A DNA stretch of 64,000 nucleotides from Azorhizobium caulinodans ORS 571 (GTDB lineage: Bacteria > Pseudomonadota > Alphaproteobacteria > Rhizobiales > Xanthobacteraceae), in NCBI RefSeq assembly GCF_000010525.1, contig NC_009937.1:4097501-4161500 (forward strand). The letters run 5' to 3'. A model generated the notes under the pieces. The model made no database searches and had not been told where the DNA came from. It saw only the letters and a program-made list of their open reading frames with translations. Both the position numbers and the translations under genes were made by a program. Within the stretch, counting starts at the first letter, position 1, and every line of letters begins with the position of its first letter. This document shows, in pieces, positions 21,985 to 30,115 of the stretch.

Positions 21985-22743
21985 TCAGAAGAAGTTGGAC
22001 ACGGCAAGGCGCTTGGCGACCTGATCGCGGTACGCCTCATCCTTGCTGTATCGGGGATCTTTCATGGCCTGAAGCATCTCGTAGCGAGACGCGAAGCCCT
22101 CGACCGAGGGACCCGATGCGTGGCCGTTGATGAGCTGGGGTTCGCGGCCGTTCGCCTGAACGTACCGGGCCTGAAGCCCCATCACGACGAACGGGAGGGC
22201 GTCCGAGGATGCCTTCTGGACCATGTCGTTGAAGGCCGAAAGCTCGGCCGGGGACAGGTTCGAGCGAGCCCAAGACTGGATTTTCCTGAACTCGGCTTCG
22301 CCGCCGACTGCGGAATAGGCGGAATTGACATCCTGCTCGGCAAGGATTTCCTGAGCGCGGATGAAGTCGTTCACCACCTGCCGGCCCCAGCCCGCCTGCT
22401 CAAGCTTGGCGTAGCTCTCGGCAGACAGCTTGCCGTTCTGGCGATACTCGGCGGTGAAGTCCTCGAAGTTCAGCCCCTTGGCCTGAAGCTGCTGTTCGAC
22501 CGTCTCGGACGAAGGAGCGGCCGGGGCCTGCTGCTGCTGACTGAAGCGTCCCTCAAGCTCGACGTAGGATTTGGCAAGGGCCTCATAGTCCGGCTTGCCG
22601 TCCTTCACAAACTTGTCGGGGAACCCCTCGGGGATCGCCGGGGTAGTGCTGGTCTCCTGCCCGGTGACCGGAGCCGGAGTGTTCGCGGCCTCCGGCGGGT
22701 TCGGGCCGGCGACCTCTGCGGGCATCTGTACTGTGGCTGTCAT
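21985..22743 (-). CDS. Capsid assembly scaffold protein (T7 gp9-like)
   Basis: 252 residues between portal and capsid. An acidic Pro/Thr-rich N-terminus is followed by GFPDKFVKDGKPDYEALAKS, a motif common in podophage scaffolds, then helical Gln/Ala-rich sequence and a basic helical C-terminus, which binds capsid subunits in the family. Confidence 0.9.
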   Translation of the reverse strand: MTATVQMPAEVAGPNPPEAANTPAPVTGQETSTTPAIPEGFPDKFVKDGKPDYEALAKSYVELEGRFSQQQQAPAAPSSETVEQQLQAKGLNFEDFTAEYRQNGKLSAESYAKLEQAGWGRQVVNDFIRAQEILAEQDVNSAYSAVGGEAEFRKIQSWARSNLSPAELSAFNDMVQKASSDALPFVVMGLQARYVQANGREPQLINGHASGPSVEGFASRYEMLQAMKDPRYSKDEAYRDQVAKRLAVSNFF

Positions 22744-22749
22744 GGGCTC

Positions 22750-22932
22750 CTAGTGGTCGATGCGGAGGATGGAGCCGAACCGGGTGATGCGCGGGTTAGG
22801 CGCGGGCACGGGCTCCGGGATGAAGGGGGGCACAGGCGGGGCACCCTCCGGTGCAGTGACTGCACTCACCGGGGCGGGTGAGGTCTCCTGTGCGGGATCG
22901 GTGGGGGTGTCGGCTTTACGCCGCCGCGTCAT
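22750..22932 (-). CDS. Small Pro-rich hypothetical protein (60 aa)
   Basis: It starts inside the portal gene's last codons and ends six bases before the scaffold gene. It is basic at the N-terminus and Pro-rich throughout (APVSAVTAPEGAPPVPPF), so mostly disordered. Palindrome site 13 encodes its AVTAP. Function unknown. Confidence 0.5.
   Translation of the reverse strand: MTRRRKADTPTDPAQETSPAPVSAVTAPEGAPPVPPFIPEPVPAPNPRITRFGSILRIDH
22851..22865. repeat. Prophage palindrome site 13 of 22
   Basis: Exact core in the small Pro-rich gene, again read as AVTAP. Confidence 0.88.
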
Positions 22933-24451
22933 TCGCGTTCTCCTGATTGAGGCCGGTCTTCAGGACCTCGGCTCCGAGCGACTGAAGAAGGGCCTGCTGC
23001 TGCGCCTGCATCTGCTCGGCCTGAAGCTGCTCATCGCTCTTGAGGATGTCCGAGGTGTCCACGCTCAGCGCGACCCCTGCCCTCTCAATGAGCTTGCGGG
23101 CATCGGCATAGGACGGGAGAGCACCCGGCCCGAGGAGGTCGTTGACCACCTTCGCGAACATCATCAGGCGGTTGAGGTCGTGTCCCCGGCCCAGCGCCTC
23201 CATGCCGGTGATGATGGACGGCTTGACGAGGTCGGGCGGCAGGGACGGAAGCCGCTCGTCCTGCTCCATCTGGAAGATGAGGCGGCGGACAAGCGGAAGC
23301 TGGAACTCCTGAGCAAGGATCGAGTAAACGCCGCCGAGGGCATCTTCCAGCTCCCCGGCCATCACACGGATTTCCTCGGCGGTGACACGCTCGGCGTCAC
23401 GCTGGATGGAGGAAGTCAGGAGGAAGGCTTGGGACAGGCGGATTTCAAGACGGCCCACGGTCTCTAGGGCAACCCGGAAGTCGTTGAACTTCTCGACCTG
23501 AAGGACATTCACGTCCTCCTTGTTGCCCGACCGGACGGCCATGTTGGGGGCCTCGGAAATGGTCCGCTCGTTGGTCACCCCGTTCGGGTTCACGAGGAAC
23601 AGCACCTTGGCCGCAGCCGCCGCCCCCTCGACGATGGCCCGCGTCAGGGCCTCAAGGGAGCGCAGGTCGCCAATGTATTCCTCGACGTGGCCGCGCCCGT
23701 AATCCTCGCCGTCGATCTTCGCCCAGCGGAGGGCAATGAACGGGGCCTTGTCGGTGGGCCATTCGCCATCGGTGCCAGGCACCTTCTCGCCCTTCACCTC
23801 TTGGTGGACCACGAACTTGCCGCTCTCGCGCCTGATCCACGTATAGAGGTCGATGGTGTCTTGGACGCCCTTGCGCTGCTCACCGAGCTTGCGCTGAAGC
23901 TCCTCGGGGAGAGCGAGGGGAGACACCCGCTCATGAATGACGATTTCAAGGACGTTGCCCGAGGGGTCCCGCTTCACCACGTAGCGGTCCAAGCGGTAAA
24001 CCTTCACGCCGCCCGTGGGCTGGACGTAAAGGAGGACGTTGCCGGCAACGAGAAGCTGCTTCAGGGCCTCGAAGGCAGACACCCGGATTGCTCCGGTCTC
24101 CACTTCGGTCTGGACGGCTCGCTCGATCTGGCCGAGGGCCTTTTCAACCTCGGTGCGCATCCCGTCTTGGCCGGTCAGCTCCTGAAGTGCGAAGTCATCC
24201 AGCATCAGCCGGAAGAAGGGCTGATTGGGCGGCATCAGGGCGAGGAGGAGCTTTGACCCGAGGTTGTTCACCCCTCGGGCTCCCATCCCCTGAAAGGGTG
24301 TCGGAAGATCGTTCGCAGCCCCGTGACCGGCCCTCGGCATGAGGCTCGGGATGGTCAGCGTGGCGCAGTCCCTCGCCCGTTCAAGGTAGGGACTGCGGAT
24401 CGTGGCAAGCTGCGTGTACCGTCCCGCCGCCGTAGTAGCGGGTTTCACCAA
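22916..24451 (-). CDS. Portal / head-tail connector protein (T7 gp8-like)
   Basis: 511 residues. Family hallmarks are RARDCATLTIPSLMP near the N-terminus, VNNLGSKLLLALMPPNQPFF, the YRLDRYVVKRDPSGNVLEIV strand region and ERVTAEEIRVMAGELEDALG with GGVYSILAQEFQLPLV. Size and position, directly before scaffold and capsid, match gp8. The last 17 bases overlap the next gene. Confidence 0.96.
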   Translation of the reverse strand: MVKPATTAAGRYTQLATIRSPYLERARDCATLTIPSLMPRAGHGAANDLPTPFQGMGARGVNNLGSKLLLALMPPNQPFFRLMLDDFALQELTGQDGMRTEVEKALGQIERAVQTEVETGAIRVSAFEALKQLLVAGNVLLYVQPTGGVKVYRLDRYVVKRDPSGNVLEIVIHERVSPLALPEELQRKLGEQRKGVQDTIDLYTWIRRESGKFVVHQEVKGEKVPGTDGEWPTDKAPFIALRWAKIDGEDYGRGHVEEYIGDLRSLEALTRAIVEGAAAAAKVLFLVNPNGVTNERTISEAPNMAVRSGNKEDVNVLQVEKFNDFRVALETVGRLEIRLSQAFLLTSSIQRDAERVTAEEIRVMAGELEDALGGVYSILAQEFQLPLVRRLIFQMEQDERLPSLPPDLVKPSIITGMEALGRGHDLNRLMMFAKVVNDLLGPGALPSYADARKLIERAGVALSVDTSDILKSDEQLQAEQMQAQQQALLQSLGAEVLKTGLNQENANDAAA

Positions 24452-24454
24452 GCC

Positions 24455-24820
24455 TCAGCCTCGCGGAACGTTGAGGCCGGTTGCGCCCGCCATCTGCGGG
24501 GCGTTGAGGTCGATACGCAGCGCCCGGCGACCCTGCCGGCGACTCTCGACGGCAGTCTGATCGGCAGCCGCACCGATGGTGCCAGCGTTGCCGGTGAGCA
24601 CGGTCGCAGCCGGGGGTGGGGCCGCAGGGGCGGGCCGCTCAGCCAGCTCCTGCATCCGCTGGTCGGTCTGCCGGACGTACTCGGCCTGTTCGCGCTGGAA
24701 GTCGGCCTGCTGACGCTGAAGGTCGAGTGCCTGTTCCTGAAGGCGGCGCTGCTCCTCCTGAGCGACACGCGCCTCCTGTCGGGCCTGCTCGGCCTGAATC
24801 TGCTGCAATGCGATCTGCAT
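24455..24820 (-). CDS. Gln-rich coiled-coil hypothetical protein
   Basis: 121 residues from ATG 24820. A long Gln/Glu/Arg coiled coil (residues 1-60, IQAEQARQEARVAQEEQRRL) is followed by an Ala/Pro linker and a short tail. It precedes the portal gene by three bases. Several podophages carry a similar protein before the portal; no function assigned. Confidence 0.65.
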   Translation of the reverse strand: MQIALQQIQAEQARQEARVAQEEQRRLQEQALDLQRQQADFQREQAEYVRQTDQRMQELAERPAPAAPPPAATVLTGNAGTIGAAADQTAVESRRQGRRALRIDLNAPQMAGATGLNVPRG

Positions 24821-24833
24821 TTGCAGACCACGG

Positions 24834-25043
24834 TTACTCTGTCGGCACAAAGTGCGCGTCCCCTATGAGATTGTCGGATTGACGTTTCAGTTCCTCGATC
24901 AGGAACCGGACCACCTCACGCTGTCCCACCCGCCGCCACACCTCTCGGTCAGACCAAGTCGGGTCGGGGCAGCGCTCGGGAAAGCGCCTGTCGAGTGCGT
25001 CGATCAGCTCCGGGGACAACGGAGGAATCTTGGGAAGGGCCAT
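24834..25043 (-). CDS. Small hypothetical protein, first gene of the structural operon
   Basis: 69 residues from ATG 25043, MALPKIPPLSPELIDALDRR, with Trp/Asp-rich middle and helical tail. It is the first gene after promoter P2, and its G-rich ribosome site lies in the 3' strand of the hairpin 25053-25075. T7-like phages often have a small conserved protein here (gp6.7/7.3 region); homology is unproved. Confidence 0.65.
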   Translation of the reverse strand: MALPKIPPLSPELIDALDRRFPERCPDPTWSDREVWRRVGQREVVRFLIEELKRQSDNLIGDAHFVPTE

Positions 25044-25052
25044 GAACTCGGT

Positions 25053-25075
25053 CCCCCGGAGGGTTAGTCCGGGGG
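25053..25075 (-). other. GC hairpin in the structural operon leader
   Basis: CCCCCGGA and TCCGGGGG form an 8-bp stem with a 7-base loop, about 15 bases after promoter P2 and nine bases before the ATG. The arms are identical to those at 9934-9953. It may stabilise the message or mask the ribosome site. Confidence 0.6.
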
Positions 25076-25090
25076 CTCCTGTCTATAGGC

Positions 25091-25108
25091 TGAAAGTGGG
25101 GGTTAATT
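25091..25108 (-). promoter_or_regulatory. Phage RNA polymerase promoter P2 (structural genes)
   Basis: Minus strand AATTAACCCCCACTTTCA, identical to P1, four bases downstream of palindrome site 14. It should drive portal, capsid, tail and terminase genes. Confidence 0.88.
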
Positions 25109-25112
25109 GCCG

Positions 25113-25127
25113 GTGCAGTGACTGCAC
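25113..25127. repeat. Prophage palindrome site 14 of 22
   Basis: Exact core GTGCAGTGACTGCAC directly upstream of promoter P2. Confidence 0.92.
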
Positions 25128-25151
25128 GCTTCGGGGACCCGGAAGGTGTCC

Positions 25152-27146
25152 CTAGCGAACCGGGCAGGCACCGGAGGCGCAGCCGTCCTCGGACAGTTCC
25201 TCAAAGCTGTTGCCCTGATTGATGTCCACGGGACGCAGGCCCGAGACGTAGGAGCGGAAGACCTCCTCGGTCACCACTTCCTGCGGCAGGTAGGGATAGC
25301 CAAGGTCCTTCGCGTTCTTGGTCGGATCGTTACGGTAGATGAACGAGACGCCGACGTAGCTGTCCCAATTGCGGTCGATCCAGTCGATGATGTCTTCAAC
25401 CTCATCCGGGCTGTAGCTGACCGTGATTGAGCAATTGTGATCGACGTAATTGTCCATCAGGAGCTTGTAACGCTCAAGCTGTTCGATGGCGCTTTCCGTA
25501 TTCACCTCGACTTTCACAAGCTCCCCCTCACGGAGGACCGTGCATTCATCGAAAGCAACATCCGAATAATCGACCGGGAAGGTCACCAGCACGGCATCGC
25601 CCGCGTAGGGGTCGGGAAAAACCCGATAGCCCGCCTGTTCCAGAACCGGCACCAGCGGGTCATGGGTCGAGAACCGGACGTTGTTGAAGATGAACCGGCC
25701 GAGCGGCTTGTGAACGCCTTCGGTGGTGTCCATCACCTTGGAGAGCGTGCCCGAGGGCTTGACCGTGGTCACCACCTTCGGACGCGGAAGGCCCAGCTCG
25801 TCGGCCATGCCGTTCGCGCCCTCATGGGCAATGCGGCGCAACTCGCGGAAGGCCGCGCCGTCGTCGCGATGTTCCCACCGGACGATGCCGGTGAGGCCCA
25901 CGCCGCACAGACGCAGGAACTCGTTCAGCTCATGCCAAGAGCGCTGAAGAATGCCATCCAGAAACGAGACGCAGGTCTGACGGTAGTTCGCCCGCGCCAC
26001 GAGCCGGATGGCCCGATGGAGGCCGGCGAGGTTCCCGTTGAATGCGCCTAGGTCCGTCTCCACGAGATTGCAGAAGGACTTGTTGCCGAGGAGGATTTCC
26101 GCGCAGGGGTTCACGCCCTTGAACCAAGGTGCCCGCTTCAGGGCAGCCACGGCGTTGATGAAGCCCGGCTCCGATCCTCCCGCGTCCTGCATCAGGTCGA
26201 ATATCTGACGCAGTTCGTTCTTGGCCGGCTTCCGGTAGAACAGGAGCGAGTTGTTGGACTGCGCCCGCTGCGGATTGCCGATCCAGTGGTCCTTCTTCGC
26301 CGTGGCGAACTCCTGCCACTCCCGATCATCAAACGGCACCACGGCGATCTCGGCCGAGCGCCGCGATGACAGGGTCGTTCCCAGCCAATTCACGATGTCG
26401 AGGATGTCGATGCGGGACAGGAGTTGCCCGGCCCGGCGGTTGAGGATTTCCGCAATGGCGACGAACGCCTTGCTGATCGTGACGTCACCGGAGCTGATCC
26501 AGCCGTAGCCGGACAGGCGGATGCCGGGGGCGCGGATTTCGCGGAAGTCGAGCCGCAGGACATCCACCGGCCGCTTGTTCGCAAGGAGCTTGCCTGCGGC
26601 CTTGGCCCATGCCTCGGCGCTGTCGCCAAGGCTGATCGTCCAGACCTTTTCGCCATGCTCCTCGGTGAAGGTCTCAAGGTTCTCCTCGCGGCCCTTGGTG
26701 GTGCGGTTCTCCGACCGGACCACCTCGACACGAACCGGCCGGGAGAATCCGTTGAGGGTCCCCACCACCGGCTCGAAGCCGACACCGCAGCCCTGAAGCA
26801 GGAGCCACATGGCATCAACGATGTCGTGGACCGTCTCGATGCGGGCGAAGGAGCAATTGAACTGCGAAGCCTCACGGCGTTTCGCAATCTCCGTTCCGCC
26901 CAGCCACAGGGTGCGGCCCGAGGGAAGAACCTTGCGGCTGTTCATCAGCTCGCGCAGTTCCTCCAACTCGGCGCATTCCTCGGCGGACAGCGGGCCTCCC
27001 TTGGCCCGTTCCCATAGCCAAGTCTGGTGCGAGATGACGCGGGCGATAGTCTCGCCCCACGTCTCGAAAGTGGCCCCCTGAGTGTCCAGAGGGCGGTTGT
27101 AGGTTCGCCGGGCGATAACCTCAGCGCGGGTTGTTGGTGTCGTCAT
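25152..27146 (-). CDS. Class II (adenosylcobalamin-dependent) ribonucleotide reductase
   Basis: 664 residues from ATG 27146, overlapping the gene upstream by 26 bases. Seen: SQFNCSFARIE with the first redox Cys, GCGVGFEP, NPCAEILLGNKSFCNLVE with the radical-site Cys and Glu, KPSGTLSKVMDTTEG, and a C-terminal CASGACPVR pair. These match the monomeric B12-type enzyme. It makes deoxynucleotides for phage replication from host ribonucleotides and would need host cobalamin. Confidence 0.92.
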   Translation of the reverse strand: MTTPTTRAEVIARRTYNRPLDTQGATFETWGETIARVISHQTWLWERAKGGPLSAEECAELEELRELMNSRKVLPSGRTLWLGGTEIAKRREASQFNCSFARIETVHDIVDAMWLLLQGCGVGFEPVVGTLNGFSRPVRVEVVRSENRTTKGREENLETFTEEHGEKVWTISLGDSAEAWAKAAGKLLANKRPVDVLRLDFREIRAPGIRLSGYGWISSGDVTISKAFVAIAEILNRRAGQLLSRIDILDIVNWLGTTLSSRRSAEIAVVPFDDREWQEFATAKKDHWIGNPQRAQSNNSLLFYRKPAKNELRQIFDLMQDAGGSEPGFINAVAALKRAPWFKGVNPCAEILLGNKSFCNLVETDLGAFNGNLAGLHRAIRLVARANYRQTCVSFLDGILQRSWHELNEFLRLCGVGLTGIVRWEHRDDGAAFRELRRIAHEGANGMADELGLPRPKVVTTVKPSGTLSKVMDTTEGVHKPLGRFIFNNVRFSTHDPLVPVLEQAGYRVFPDPYAGDAVLVTFPVDYSDVAFDECTVLREGELVKVEVNTESAIEQLERYKLLMDNYVDHNCSITVSYSPDEVEDIIDWIDRNWDSYVGVSFIYRNDPTKNAKDLGYPYLPQEVVTEEVFRSYVSGLRPVDINQGNSFEELSEDGCASGACPVR

Positions 27147-27582
27147 CTCCGATGAAAGTGAGGTCGAGAAGATTGGGGGGCTGGTAGTTCGGACCCTTGA
27201 GCACCTTCCCGTCTTCGCGACGGATCGGACGGCCATCGGCACCGAGCTTGCTCATGTTGGAGGCATGGACCCGGCGCATGACCTCGACCCGGATCGGGTT
27301 CGGGATCGCGAAGACCAGATCAACCACCCATTCATGGACGGTGGGGATCACCTCCCCGACATCGCCGCCGACCTGCCGGAAGCCTTCCAGCACATAGAAA
27401 AGGTCGGCCAGCTCCTTGAGGAGTGCCGCCGCAGCCTCCGCGACTTCACGCTCCTCCTCGGCAATCAGCTTCTTCCAGAGGGCGGGGTCGCTCGATGCGT
27501 CGAACTTCTCGCGGAACTCGGTGAGCATCCCGGTCAGCGGGGTTTCCCCTTCTGCGGGGGTAAGCTCGGAAACGCCGGTCAT
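27121..27582 (-). CDS. MazG/HisE-like all-alpha nucleotide pyrophosphohydrolase
   Basis: 153 residues with the metal-binding helix pattern of the all-alpha NTP-PPase fold: EEEREVAEAAAALLKELADL followed by FYVLEGF, i.e. ExxE...ExxD-like. The C-terminal part has SNMSKLGADGRPIRREDGKV, typical of phage members. It probably trims non-canonical or excess nucleoside triphosphates beside the reductase. Confidence 0.8.
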   Translation of the reverse strand: MTGVSELTPAEGETPLTGMLTEFREKFDASSDPALWKKLIAEEEREVAEAAAALLKELADLFYVLEGFRQVGGDVGEVIPTVHEWVVDLVFAIPNPIRVEVMRRVHASNMSKLGADGRPIRREDGKVLKGPNYQPPNLLDLTFIGDDDTNNPR

Positions 27583-27584
27583 GG

Positions 27585-27962
27585 TCAGTCCTTCTTGGTC
27601 AGTTGAACGATAAGGTCGGGGAGCGAGCCCTTGATGGGCCGGTCGTCGTTGAGGTTCCCGGTCACGAGCGCATCGAGAACGATGGCGTCGCAGGCCATGG
27701 AATGCGCGAGGTGATGAACGAGACTGTCGGGGGCGACATCCTCGCCATCCCAGAACGACATGCGGTGCCGCATCCCGGCGTCGTAATAGACAGACGTCGA
27801 GACGCGCTTCTCGCGCCAGTTCATCGGCCCGTACTTCTTCGCACCGTCGGCCATGGCCTGCCCGAGGAACACAATGGCGCTCGGGGGGATGAACTGGATG
27901 GGAGGCTTCTTCAGCCCCACCAATGTCTTCGGATTGTCGTCAGGATAGGCAGGTGCAGTCAC
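27585..27962 (-). CDS. DUF5664 / dATP-dGTP diphosphohydrolase-like protein
   Basis: 125 residues. DNPKTLVGLKKPPIQFIPPS at the start, GAKKYGPMNWREKRVSTSVY in the middle and a helical HHLAHSMACDAIVLDA end match the DUF5664 family found in many phages. The start codon appears to be GTG 27962, inside palindrome site 15, with GAGAAG upstream. It is the first gene after promoter P3. Confidence 0.8.
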   Translation of the reverse strand: MTAPAYPDDNPKTLVGLKKPPIQFIPPSAIVFLGQAMADGAKKYGPMNWREKRVSTSVYYDAGMRHRMSFWDGEDVAPDSLVHHLAHSMACDAIVLDALVTGNLNDDRPIKGSLPDLIVQLTKKD

Positions 27963-27967
27963 TGCAC
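27953..27967. repeat. Prophage palindrome site 15 of 22
   Basis: Exact core; it contains the GTG start of the DUF5664 gene and lies 21 bases downstream of promoter P3. Confidence 0.9.
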
Positions 27968-27988
27968 TTCTCGGGTTGGTTCTCAGGG

Positions 27989-28005
27989 TGAAAGTGGGGG
28001 TTAAT
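27989..28005 (-). promoter_or_regulatory. Phage RNA polymerase promoter P3
   Basis: Minus strand ATTAACCCCCACTTTCA then CCCTGAG. It overlaps the TAA of the exonuclease gene and drives the nucleotide genes downstream. Confidence 0.85.
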
Positions 28006-28744
28006 CCGGGGGGACCCAGAGGATCGGGCGCTTGGCCTTGAAGTCGTAATCCGAGGCCCGGAGGATGCGGGCGAGGCGGGCCTGAATGACCGCGTCATCC
28101 TCATCAAGCCCGGCCTTCTCGTAGGCCGCGACCACGGAGCGCCACGCGGGCTCCTTCAGGATCGCCTCGGCCTTCTTGGGGCCGACGCCGGGGCAGCCCT
28201 TGTAGCCGTCCGTAACGTCCCCGGTGAGGGTCTGGTAGAGGTGCCAGTAATCGGCCTCCTCCTCGGAGACCTCCGTCAGGCTGGCACCCTCCGCACCCCA
28301 CCGGATGAACAGTCCCGGCACGGTCTTCATGTCCTTGTCGATGGACACGATGACCTTTTCGCCGGGGATCAGCTTGGGGTGGGTGGCGAGGATGCCCATG
28401 CAGTCATCGCCCTCAAGGCCGGGACGCCAGTAGGCTCCCCGCTCCTGCACAAGGAAGTCCTTGAAGCGCTTGAGGATGATCGGCTTGCGGATGCTCGACC
28501 GGGTGCCCTTGTAGCTGGGATCGACACCGCGCCTGAAGTTGCCCTCGCTGTCGGTCAGGCAGAGGCGGAAAGCGCCCGCGTCGAGCGTGTCCATCATGCG
28601 GGACACCTCGGCGTCGAACGCCTGCACCACCTCATCCCACTCGACGTGCCACGTCCAGTAACCGGGCTCCCATTCGGTCGCCTTCTCACACGCAAACGCC
28701 GCGTTGTAGGCGACAACGTCCGCGTCAATCAGAAGCGTTCGCAC
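28001..28744 (-). CDS. 5'-3' exonuclease (T7 gp6-like)
   Basis: 247 residues from GTG 28744, overlapping the glutaredoxin end by 16 bases. PIN/FEN-type nuclease: LIDADVVAYNAAFA (first acidic metal ligand), GDDCMGILA, VSIDKDMKT and the helix-hairpin DVTDGYKGCPGVGPKKAEAI. It degrades host DNA and removes primers in the T7 pathway. Confidence 0.92.
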   Translation of the reverse strand: MRTLLIDADVVAYNAAFACEKATEWEPGYWTWHVEWDEVVQAFDAEVSRMMDTLDAGAFRLCLTDSEGNFRRGVDPSYKGTRSSIRKPIILKRFKDFLVQERGAYWRPGLEGDDCMGILATHPKLIPGEKVIVSIDKDMKTVPGLFIRWGAEGASLTEVSEEEADYWHLYQTLTGDVTDGYKGCPGVGPKKAEAILKEPAWRSVVAAYEKAGLDEDDAVIQARLARILRASDYDFKAKRPILWVPPD

Positions 28745-28980
28745 AGGTCCGCCGCTCGGAAATATTCGCGCAGGTCGTCGCGGCCACCGATGCGGGTGCC
28801 GTCGCGGAAAACCTGCGGGGTCGTCGGGTTAGGCAGAAGGGTCTTCAGGAAGTCCCGCATGTCGGGACGCTCCACGATGTCGAACGCCACGAAGGGAATG
28901 CCGCGCTCGGTGAGCATCTGCTTCGCCTCCTCACAGGGGCGGCAGCGGGGCTGGGTGATGAGAACCCAGCGTTCATTCAT
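28729..28980 (-). CDS. Glutaredoxin-like protein
   Basis: 83 residues with thioredoxin fold: ITQPRCRPCEEAKQMLTERG holds the CxxC active site, and the cis-Pro motif TTPQVF and GGRDDL are present. It lies with the ribonucleotide reductase and probably supplies electrons to it. Confidence 0.88.
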   Translation of the reverse strand: MNERWVLITQPRCRPCEEAKQMLTERGIPFVAFDIVERPDMRDFLKTLLPNPTTPQVFRDGTRIGGRDDLREYFRAADLCERF

Positions 28981-29173
28981 CGGGGGTACCGTTGATGACC
29001 TTCAGTTCCGCCGGGCGGGGCGGCTGAAGTGTCCGGCAGATGCGCTCCATGAAGTCGAGAAGGTGTTCTCGGGCCTGCCGGTTCTTTGTGTTGTCCACGG
29101 TCGCGGCCAACTCGGCGAGGGCCGTGGCCCGCTGACAGATAATGTCGGGGTGGTGATAGGCTTCAGGTTCCAC
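28973..29173 (-). CDS. Small hypothetical protein (66 aa)
   Basis: ATG 29173 lies four bases after the thyX stop; the end overlaps the glutaredoxin start by eight bases. MEPEAYHHPDIICQRATALA begins a helical protein with no known motif. Tight packing in the nucleotide operon supports a real gene. Confidence 0.6.
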   Translation of the reverse strand: MEPEAYHHPDIICQRATALAELAATVDNTKNRQAREHLLDFMERICRTLQPPRPAELKVINGTPDE

Positions 29174-29177
29174 GGTT

Positions 29178-29933
29178 TCAGTCCACCAGTGCAGCCCAGC
29201 TCACGGGGAACAGCGGCCGGATGATCCGGTCCCATTCCGCCGCCAGAAGCTGGATTTCCTTTTGGGCGTGGCTGTCACTGCGCTTCACGTAGGCTTGGGC
29301 GAAGGCATAGAGGCTCCCCGTCGCCCAATAAGTCGTCATCATCGCCTGCGGCAGGAGGAAGCGGGCCTGTTCAGGACAGACGCCGTGATCGAGGAACAGC
29401 CGGTAGCGCCGCAGGGCGTCCGCCGTCGCCGCCTCATACTCGTCATTGAGCATCGCTTGCGAGACGGGATCGAAGTCCTCGGCCGAGCCCTGCTTCTTGT
29501 TCGCCGCCCGCCTGCGCCACGTCAGCTCCGCGAACGTCGGGGCATCGTCCACATAGCGGCGGGACACCTCGTTCTCCACGAAGCCGACCTTGTGCTTGAA
29601 CCGCTGGCGGGCCACAGGCACCGGAACGTGTTCGCGCAGGGTGATGGCCGTATGGGCGAAGGGGGTCCAGTGCTCGGGAAGGCGCTTCGCCCACTTCAGG
29701 ATTTCCCCGCACTCGGCGGGGTCATGGGTGTCGGACAGCTCGTTGATGTGGGCTTCCCACTCGCCGCTCTCGCAACCTCGTGCCAGGAATCGGATGAGGC
29801 GCTTGTCCTTCCCGCTCAACTCGCGGGGACCTGCGGCGTGAAGCCAGTCGCTTTCCCTGTCGAAGCTCACCCGCGCCGCGTTGACGACGGTGAGGTCCGA
29901 ACCCATGTGCTGGATGTAATCAACCCGGATCAT
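29178..29933 (-). CDS. thyX: FAD-dependent thymidylate synthase
   Basis: 251 residues from ATG 29933 with GAGGTGG upstream. The ThyX signature is seen in the variant form RQRFKHKVGFVENEVSRRYV, with HTAITLREHVPVPVARQ before it and CPEQARFLLPQAMMTTYWAT after it. It converts dUMP to dTMP using methylene-tetrahydrofolate and FADH2. The phage thus carries its own thymidylate source beside a B12 reductase. Confidence 0.93.
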   Translation of the reverse strand: MIRVDYIQHMGSDLTVVNAARVSFDRESDWLHAAGPRELSGKDKRLIRFLARGCESGEWEAHINELSDTHDPAECGEILKWAKRLPEHWTPFAHTAITLREHVPVPVARQRFKHKVGFVENEVSRRYVDDAPTFAELTWRRRAANKKQGSAEDFDPVSQAMLNDEYEAATADALRRYRLFLDHGVCPEQARFLLPQAMMTTYWATGSLYAFAQAYVKRSDSHAQKEIQLLAAEWDRIIRPLFPVSWAALVD

Positions 29934-30111
29934 TCCACCTCTGAAACAGGAGGGACAAGCCTTTCGGGGTGACGCGCCAGATGCGGCCGAAGGTGGTCGC
30001 ATCGACGCGGGTGGTGATGAGGCCGAGCGAGGCCGCAAGTGCGACCCCGTCCGCTTCGGCCTTGGCGATATTGCTCTTGGTCATGAAGGGCTTGAGCCAA
30101 GCTTCCTGCAC
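29920..30111 (-). CDS. Small winged-helix-like hypothetical protein
   Basis: 63 residues if it starts at GTG 30111 just after the polymerase stop; ATG 30084 is the alternative, and a longer frame would overlap the polymerase by 120 bases. KPFMTKSNIAKAEADGVALA and TFGRIWRVTPKGLSLLF resemble a small winged helix. Start and function uncertain. Confidence 0.5.
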   Translation of the reverse strand: MQEAWLKPFMTKSNIAKAEADGVALAASLGLITTRVDATTFGRIWRVTPKGLSLLFQRWNDPG

Positions 30112-30115
30112 GATC

